Source: Serpula lacrymans var. lacrymans S7.9 (taxonomy: Eukaryota; Basidiomycota; Agaricomycetes; Boletales; Serpulaceae). From it: a stretch of DNA of 64,000 bases. The notes below the pieces were generated by a model. That model was not told the DNA's origin and did not search any database. It was given only the letters and a program-made list of their open reading frames with translations. This document shows, in pieces, positions 57,656-64,000 of this stretch. The first letter of the stretch is position 1. Every line of letters starts with the position of its first letter. A program made the position numbers and the translations under genes. The stretch is taken from positions 2,353,968-2,417,967 of the forward strand of contig NW_006763293.1 of assembly GCF_000218685.1 (NCBI RefSeq), read 5' to 3'.

Positions 57656-58051
57656 TGCTGAACCGTCAAGGCGAGCACAACCAAAGGTTTTCCGGTGGCG
57701 AAGTCTACGCAGGTATTAAAGCTTGAGTGAGCGCTTGAGATTGCGTGGTTGTAACCCAAGCGCCTTTTATTTGGGTCCAGATACACTGACGTGTCACTGT
57801 CAGTAAACTCACAAGTTTCGCGATCAGTCCTGTCTCGTGACTGACTTTGTATCACGTGTTCGCTGCAAAACGCGTGCAACACAACACTGGGCCGCAATCA
57901 ATTGACGTGACTGACGTTTATTAAAGCACTGACATGAGAGACATGGCTACTACGACACTTAAACCAGCCGGGAAGAATAGCATCAGAAAAAAAATAGTAA
58001 CATTCTTCGAAGTACGTATTAAGAGAAATGCCCAATAAAACTACCTTCACA
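57656..58051. promoter_or_regulatory. ER Hsp90 promoter region with UPRE-like elements
   Basis: The gap carries TGACGTGTCA at 57787-57796, CACGTG at 57853-57858 and TGACGTGA at 57903-57910, which lie about 130 to 250 bp upstream of the Hsp90 start codon. TGACGTG(G/A) is the metazoan XBP1/ATF6 unfolded-protein element, and yeast Hac1 binds related ACGTG cores. Function here is inferred. Confidence 0.5.
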
Positions 58052-60691
58052 CTATTGCTCCCTAACGTGAACAGATAGCTTGGGGGCCGATAATCCTGAC
58101 AGGTAATTCTGAACAATAATTAGTACTGTCAAGATACGGTTCTATAGATATCATCCTTACCCTTAACCACCGTTCTCTTTGTTCAGGAACGTGTTGGAAC
58201 ATGATATAACGTTTATCGTTCTGAAAACATAATTCATCAGACTACTGGACGTGTTAAATCAAAATGTGCGCACCTTCAATACTTTTTCCATATCTGTTAT
58301 ATCCACGTTCTTTGCTAGAACCTTCATGTCGACCTTACCACCGAAGGCCTCGCCCTCGTCTTCGCCTATTTCGTCGGCTTTCACACCTCCATCTGCACCT
58401 TCGCCTCCGATTTTGCCTAGTCTACCCCAGAACTCTACGAATGAGTTTTCATTAAGCATTTCACCGAACGCCTTTCGCGCTTCAGTAGTTCTCTCGCGTT
58501 GCCACTTCTCGTATTCATCTTCAAGGTGATCAGTGTTGAGACCAAGTTTAGTAACTGGTTGTGAACTTAGAAAAGACTGAAGCGGAAGATCTGAGAAAGG
58601 GGTAGCGAGAGTGGGCGAATGAGCTTCAAATAGGGTGTGCAAGCCGCTTAGGTGCTTCGTATGAAGTTGTTTCATATGGGATTGGAACAGGTGAATTTGT
58701 TGATTGATCGGGAGTGGTGAATTCGTGAAGCGAGGATCGGTCTTTAATTGAGGAAGTATAGAGTCCCAGGTGACCTGTTGAATTGAACTACGTCAGATTT
58801 GGGTCGTGTATAAATTATAGCCGTACCTGTGGATCGCGGACCGCATCCGTCAGTAACGTTCTAAGAAATGCAACATTGTGATGAGCGCCGGTGACCACGT
58901 CTTTAAAGTTGAGATGAAGATAAATGCGGCGCACCTGAATTCCCGTTCACCCTCTTCTTTGTTCAAGCCCATTTTTGATCGTCCTATATCAGCTTCCAGA
59001 CGACCTAAATGAGCTTTCACCTTTCCTTCACGTTCTTTCACAGCTCTTTCCCTTCTCTCTTTACGTTTTTGTTCCATGTCCACTTCGCTGGAAGGATCAT
59101 CAGGCTGCGAGTCTTGTCGATTATTTTCATCTTCTTTGCCTTTGGGTGATGAGGGGTGTTGCGCCTTGACGAATGTATTAAATAGCTCTTCACGAAGAGA
59201 AGACGATCCGACAGCATCATAACGAGAATCACCAGAGATCTTCCGCTTTATCTGCAGAAAAATACTGACATTAGCTAAGGTCCTAGGCAGCTCTAAAAGT
59301 CTCACATCTTTCCAGGCTGAATCATGTTTTACATCACCACTTTCCTTCAAGAGAATGAAGAAATCTGCTTCAGCTTTCTGAGCGGCCGCCCGCTTTTCTA
59401 ACATGAAAGGTGAGCGTCTGGTGATAGGCCGAGAACCAGATAGAAGACTGACTCTCTCCTAGCTCTTTCAGATACTCTTTGAAGCGCTTTTCTCTCTCGC
59501 GATCATCTCTTCCCCAGCCCCAAAATCGTCTCTCTTTCTTCCATGTTCTCCGGAAATCAGACCAGGACGTCCTGGTACTTTTCACCTCCTCACTAAGCAA
59601 ACGGTTATATTCCTCCTTTGGATTTGCTGCCTCCTTTTCTTTTTGGACGCCCTGCTGGCGTTTTTCGCGGATCCGCTCTCTGCAATATTCGTCGAACGCG
59701 TCACGACGCGCTGAGACTGAAGGGAGAAGGACGTAACGGGGATCTGATATGAAGAGTGGTAGAGAAGTATCCCAGGGGTGTAGAGGATTCACATCTTTCT
59801 CTCTCAAAAGTGTCTGGTGGAAAGGAACGGATCGATATATTAGTTCGAAATGTCAAGTAACAAAGGTAATCACTTACTTTGAATAACGCTTTCCCTTCGT
59901 CAAGAGAAAGGTCCACACGTTGGGGCATGTTCAACTGTAGTTTCTTGGCTTCTGCTAACTCTTTCTCTTTTGCAGCTCGAGCCTCCTCCTCTTGTTTCTT
60001 TTTCGCTTCTTCAGCTTCTGCTGCTAGCTGAGCAGCCGCCTCGCGCTGCCATTCCTCTTCGTCACTCCCATCGTCGTCCTCGTCGTCATCGCCTTCAGAC
60101 CCTTCGTCCCCTTCCTCAGGTTCATCCTCTACCCTTGCTTTCTTAGTTATCACCACCTCTTCCAACGGAGAAATCTCATCAGCCTTCCGCTTAACCACGT
60201 CTTGTACTTCTGACTTGATACGCTGGATCTCGTGCTCTTCCATCTGTTTCAACTTTTCTGTCTCCTCGTTTCCTTCTTGTGCCTGCCTGCGCTCCATTTC
60301 CATCTGCTCATCTCGTTCAAGCAGCTCTACAGCTTCCTTGATCTCCTCTGGCACTATCCATACACTCTCTTTTTTCGCTTTATGCGTGTAGAATATATTT
60401 CCTTCAGTCGTCTCGACGCGCAGCCATTCTGTACCGGGAATGGGAGTTTTGACAAGAGGCTTCTCTTTCTTTTTTGGCGGTGCGGGGGCAGCTTGAGGAA
60501 CGGCGTAGCTTAAGAATGGACGAGTGTAGGTAGACTCTTTTGTGTGTGAATTGTAGTAGTAGGGTTGTCCCGCCGGGCCTATCAGAAAATATCCATAACA
60601 CGCCCGAAATCTGAGACGACTTGAGTTGCTTACCGAGATGCTCAGACCAACCAGGAGGAAGAGGAGGAACGCCAAAACCCATCGTTGACAT
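58052..60691 (-). CDS. WW/FF-domain protein, TCERG1/PRP40-like splicing and transcription factor
   Basis: A multi-exon gene starting MSTMGFGVPPLPPGWSEHLG. A WW domain follows (GQPYYYNSHTKESTYTRP), then a second, degenerate WW (GTEWLRVETTEGNIFYTHKA KKESVWIVPEE). A long charged coiled coil includes an acidic DDDEDDDGSDEEEW block. At least three FF domains are visible: WDTSLPLFISDPRYVLL, AEADFFILLKESGDVKHDSA WKDV and WDSILPQLKTDPRFTNS. The end reads MFQHVPEQRERWLR and NYLSGLSAPKLSVHVREQ. Such proteins couple the RNA polymerase II C-terminal domain to U1 and branch-point factors. Because of the long acidic linker it looks closer to TCERG1/URN1 than to PRP40. Confidence 0.88.
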
Positions 60692-61418
60692 CTTTGGCTA
60701 GTGCAGTGATGATATGGTGGAAAAACTAAACACACTTGTAGGGACACTGAGTACTAGTAGCAGTTAAGCTGTATAGAACGTAGTATGTAATCTTAAGCAA
60801 GTGCTACTTCAAGTTCGCTATTTGCCACGTTCTCACACCAGTCACTCCTTCAGGCTTACCTCGATTGTACAAAAGCAACCGTGACTCGGACTGCACCCTT
60901 GACTGCATGAAATGAAATGAACCTTTCTATTCTCCTCATCGAGCAATTTGCATAATCCAGGACCTGGCCAACAAAGAAAAATATACTACATTGAGTTCAG
61001 GACACCCATCGGTCCAAGCTCGAGGCAGATCCGGCGATGAGAATACCTTGCCGGTGAGCATCTTCACTCCAGCTCTTACTTATTTATGGCTTGCTAAAAG
61101 GTTTTACCCAGCAAAGCAATGTCACGGGTTGCTTTGTTTTGATGAGATCTTATAAACCGTGAGCCCGTCGACTTCACTTTCTGCAGCGAGGCACGTAGCA
61201 AAGTACGAATGAAGCACCGATGTCGTGATGGGCCAGTACGAATCCAGTGATACCGGTACGAATAAAGTACGGGAGTCCGTCCAATGACCGCAGCCAACCC
61301 ATATCCAGTATGACCGCCGTCAGTCCGGTACATAAAATGAACAGATGACCTACATGCTTTGAGCACCCGAGGCCTTTTTCTACTCTTCGAGGTCTGAGTT
61401 TGTGTCTTCGATTTCACC
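60692..61418. promoter_or_regulatory. Divergent region, MFS transporter promoter
   Basis: This 727-bp gap separates the WW/FF gene and the MFS transporter, which are divergent. On the transporter side there is a TATAAA at 61151-61156 and three copies of GTACGAAT at about 61203, 61236 and 61256. These could be factor-binding sites for the transporter; no gene is seen. Confidence 0.45.
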
Positions 61419-64000
61419 ATGGCGTCCTCCCAACAAAAATATCCTGAAGAGCTTCAGTCCTCCGAAGAATTGCAGTTACAGCGATCACTTCAAGCAGAGG
61501 AACACAAGAAATTGCGCCGTAAAGTATTATGGAAGCTGGATGTACACATCTTACCACCACTGGCTCTGGCATGTTCGCTCTACAAGTCAATCGATCATTA
61601 AAATTCACCTTTCATTTAGCTATGGCTCGCAAATTTTATTGACAGAACCAACGTTGGAAACGCCAGGTGCGGGTTGCTTTGAAACCGTTCGAAATAGATG
61701 TTATAATATAGCTTAGGATTGCCGGCCTTGAAACCGATACTCACTTGGTTGGAAATCAATTCAACATCGCATTAGCAGGTAAGACTCCAATTCTTGCAAA
61801 CTGGTTGCCAAATCATATGACCGTTACCGTCTCCTAGTTTTCTATGCAACGTAAGCGTGATCTTTCGTATGCATATATGTCATGACCTCACATAATTAAG
61901 ATATATTATCGTCGAGATGCGTGAGTACTCTCATCTTTGGAGAGTCCACGCCCACTAATGTTTCTTTAGCCTCTAATTGGGTCCTCAAGAAATTGAAAGC
62001 CAATCGGTGGCTTCCATTTATAGTTCTCTGCTGGGGTGCAGTTACTACCCTAAGTGGCCTCATTCACAATTTCGCAGGATTGGTCGCCATTCGCGTCTGT
62101 CTTGGGTTTTGCGAAGGAGGGCTCCTCAGTGGAATAGTAAGTCGTGCAAGCAAGAGTCGCCTATATTTGTGATTTATCTGGACTCAGGTTCTGTATTTGA
62201 GTACCATATATAAGCCTCATGAATTGCAGCTCAGGTAAATTCTTTGATTTGGTGGTAGAAATCTCCCGCCTAATGCTTGGTCTGAAACTATCAAGAATCG
62301 GCATATTCTATGCGTCAGGTATGTTTCATGCTCAACCATCGTTCCATATGCATACCGATAATGTTTCAAAGCCTCGCTCTCAGGAGCTTTCGGAGGTCAG
62401 TGCCATCATCTACGGCTCTGTGTTTAAGTCGATACAAGTCTGCGCAGGCCTTCTTGCTACGGCTATCCTAAAAATGGACGGCATTGGTGGTTTGGCAGGA
62501 TGGCGATGGATCTTCATTCTCGAAGGAATCGCCACATGCCTACTCAGTATCATGTCAACTTTTGTGTTACCAGCAGATCTCTCTACAGCTTATTTTTTGA
62601 CAGAGGAAGAAAGAGAATATGCAGGTATCTACTTCGTCTTGACATCTGTGTTGCTAAAATGAAACTAAATTCTGCCTAATTCTGTGTGCTCAGTGCAGCG
62701 GTTTCATGATTCACAGGTATTGACCTCTGCGGTACCTGCTCCGAATGCTATGTCTGGGGGAACGGATATGTTTGCCAAGTCAGATATCGATCAACTACAC
62801 CAACAATCGAATACGCTAGGCTCACCACAAGCTGAAGAGGAGTTCGAATGGAGAGAAGTTGTTCGAGGTAAAATGTCTAAGTCAATGTATTATTTTATAT
62901 ATTAACATGCAGATTCGAGGTATAACTGATCCTCAGTGTTGGTTGACCGGTGTCGCATATGGTTGTATCCTTGTGAGCCTGTACTCTTTCTCGTTGTTCC
63001 TGTTAGTGACCGTCAACCTACTGTATGATTCATCGTGGCTTATCTTTGGAACAGTCCTACTATTGTTGCAGGGTTAGGCTATGCGGGCGAGACAGCCCAA
63101 TTACGCACGGGTTCATATCTACACCCTACACGAGGATATTTATGCTGAAATATTTTCTCTAGTACCTCCATATGTTCCTGCCGTCATCCTCGTAGGTAGG
63201 ACGCTGCAATGGTCACAATACTTTAGTAGATTTCATCTAACTCTTTTCTAGTCGTGGTCTCCTTCCTCAGTGACCGTTTCAAGTGGAGAGGGCCATTTAT
63301 CTTGATTTTCTTGCCTATAGCTATCGCTGGTTAGTCGAGTTTGCTATAGTTGATCTCGGACGGAAGCGTTGACACTTATCAGGATATGTGCTGGCTATTG
63401 TTGCTGAGACTAACCAGAACCGATATGTAGCCGTTTTTCTGATGGCCATAGGAGTGTGCGTATAAGTTGTAATCTTGTTATTTGCTGATATATATCCTGT
63501 TTCGCTGCACAGTTATCCTTCTGTCCCAGCAGTACTGACTATCCTGCCAAACAACAACAGTGGTCACTATAAGAGGGCTACCACTACAGCATTGCAACTC
63601 GCTATTGCTAATACAGGGTGTGTCGCAAACAAATGACATCTATGTGGGAAGGACTCATCTGGCTCACTAGAGGGTTTGTGGCCACGTTTGCGTATACCGC
63701 TGGTGAGTCTAAATTTTGATCATCATCTCAGTAGCACAGGGCACTCATGAGTCACTATCACAAAGATCAAGCGCCAAGGTATATCCGTGGTCATAGTATA
63801 GTTCTTGGGTTTCTTTGTGCTGGATGGGTGCTTATTGCCCTGAACATGTGAGTATGACAGTTGGAGTCTCATCTTTTTATCGATATTCACCAAACCTTTA
63901 CGAAGGTTTTACTGTTTATGGGAGAACAACGCTCGTAGGTCAGGTCGTCGTCAAGAAAATATTTCTCGCTATGAAGAGTTGTGGAAAACAGGAAAAACAA
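61419..64000 (+). CDS. MFS transporter, allantoate-permease/ACS type (3' end outside window)
   Basis: A gene of well over ten exons that runs off the window end. It starts MASSQQKYPEELQSSEELQL, then KVLWKLDVHILPPLALLWLA and NFIDRTNVGNARIAGLETDT, the hallmark of the Dal5/anion:cation symporter family. Further segments are IIVEMPSNWVLKKLKANRWL, LHNF-type helix AGLVAIRVCLGFCEGGLLSG and LAGWRWIFILEGIATCLLSI. The last visible residues YEELWKTGKT are near the usual C-terminus, so little is missing. Exons of 13 nt (61838-61850) and 20 nt (61901-61920) and a GC-AG intron (61569-61619) occur. Substrate is probably an organic anion such as a vitamin or ureide; not determined. Confidence 0.85.
61569..61619 (+). 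other. GC-AG intron in the MFS transporter gene
   Basis: The exon ends GCTCTG and the intron starts GCATGT, ending TTTAG. Joining gives PPLALLWLANFIDRTN, the conserved family sequence. Using the nearby GT (GTTCGC) gives a stop soon after the junction. Confidence 0.75.

Noticed and set aside
61419..64000. MFS transporter as a pseudogene with stops
   Set aside because: All apparent stops lie in introns; with a GC donor and micro-exons the conserved family sequence is continuous.
1..64000. tRNA, rRNA, CRISPR, transposon or prokaryote-type defence system
   Set aside because: No cloverleaf or B-box with matching arms, no spaced repeats, and no transposase or reverse-transcriptase motifs were seen on either strand; I could not run covariance or profile searches.

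Overview
This window is nuclear DNA from a filamentous basidiomycete, most likely an Agaricomycete. Nearly every gene is split by many short GT-AG introns (about 48 to 70 nt), intergenic gaps are short, and the proteins match basidiomycete versions of conserved eukaryotic families. I resolved about 30 protein-coding genes by joining exons by hand. In 19 of them I added up every exon length and the reading frame closed exactly. I found no rRNA, tRNA, CRISPR, transposon or bacterial-type system.

Layout. 1-17.8 kb: a truncated Myb-type DNA-binding protein (REB1/TTF1-like), a CCDC97-like protein, a single C2H2 finger protein, a DUF676-type alpha/beta hydrolase, the N-terminal acetyltransferase NAA10, the F-box/LRR protein GRR1, a small conserved protein, the spliceosomal pair LSm3 and U1-C (divergent, 109 bp apart), a 2OG-oxygenase-fold protein, VTC1 and SWC4/DMAP1. 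18-31.6 kb: a fungal AAA ATPase, a GCK-III/YSK-type Ste20 kinase, ribosomal protein uL29 (RPL35), HIS6, a mitochondrial hydroxyacid-oxoacid transhydrogenase and a membrane-anchored aspartic protease. 31.9-45.5 kb: a PPR protein, an orphan secreted protein, OST1 (ribophorin I), mitochondrial uL22m, YOS1, a GILT-like thiol reductase, MIX23, a three-finger C2H2 factor and an unknown nuclear-type protein. 45.5-47.4 kb has no resolved gene, only splice-like signals on the minus strand. 47.5-64 kb: a kelch ectodomain protein with five membrane segments, a 998-residue low-complexity protein with internal repeats, an ER-type Hsp90 ending in HDEL, a WW/FF-domain splicing/transcription factor, and an allantoate-permease-type MFS transporter cut by the window end.

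Functional themes. Four genes act in pre-mRNA handling (CCDC97-like, LSm3, U1-C, WW/FF protein). Several act in the secretory pathway (OST1, YOS1, ER Hsp90, GILT, aspartic protease), and the ER Hsp90 and OST1 promoters carry ACGTG cores resembling unfolded-protein-response elements. Several are mitochondrial (uL22m, MIX23, transhydrogenase, PPR). This is ordinary fungal linkage, not an operon. The items most worth a second look are the telomere-like motif in the LSm3/U1-C promoter, the repeated phospho-site-like motif in the 998-residue protein, the oxygenase-fold protein without its usual arginine, two GC-AG introns, the many micro-exons, and the unresolved locus near 46-47 kb.
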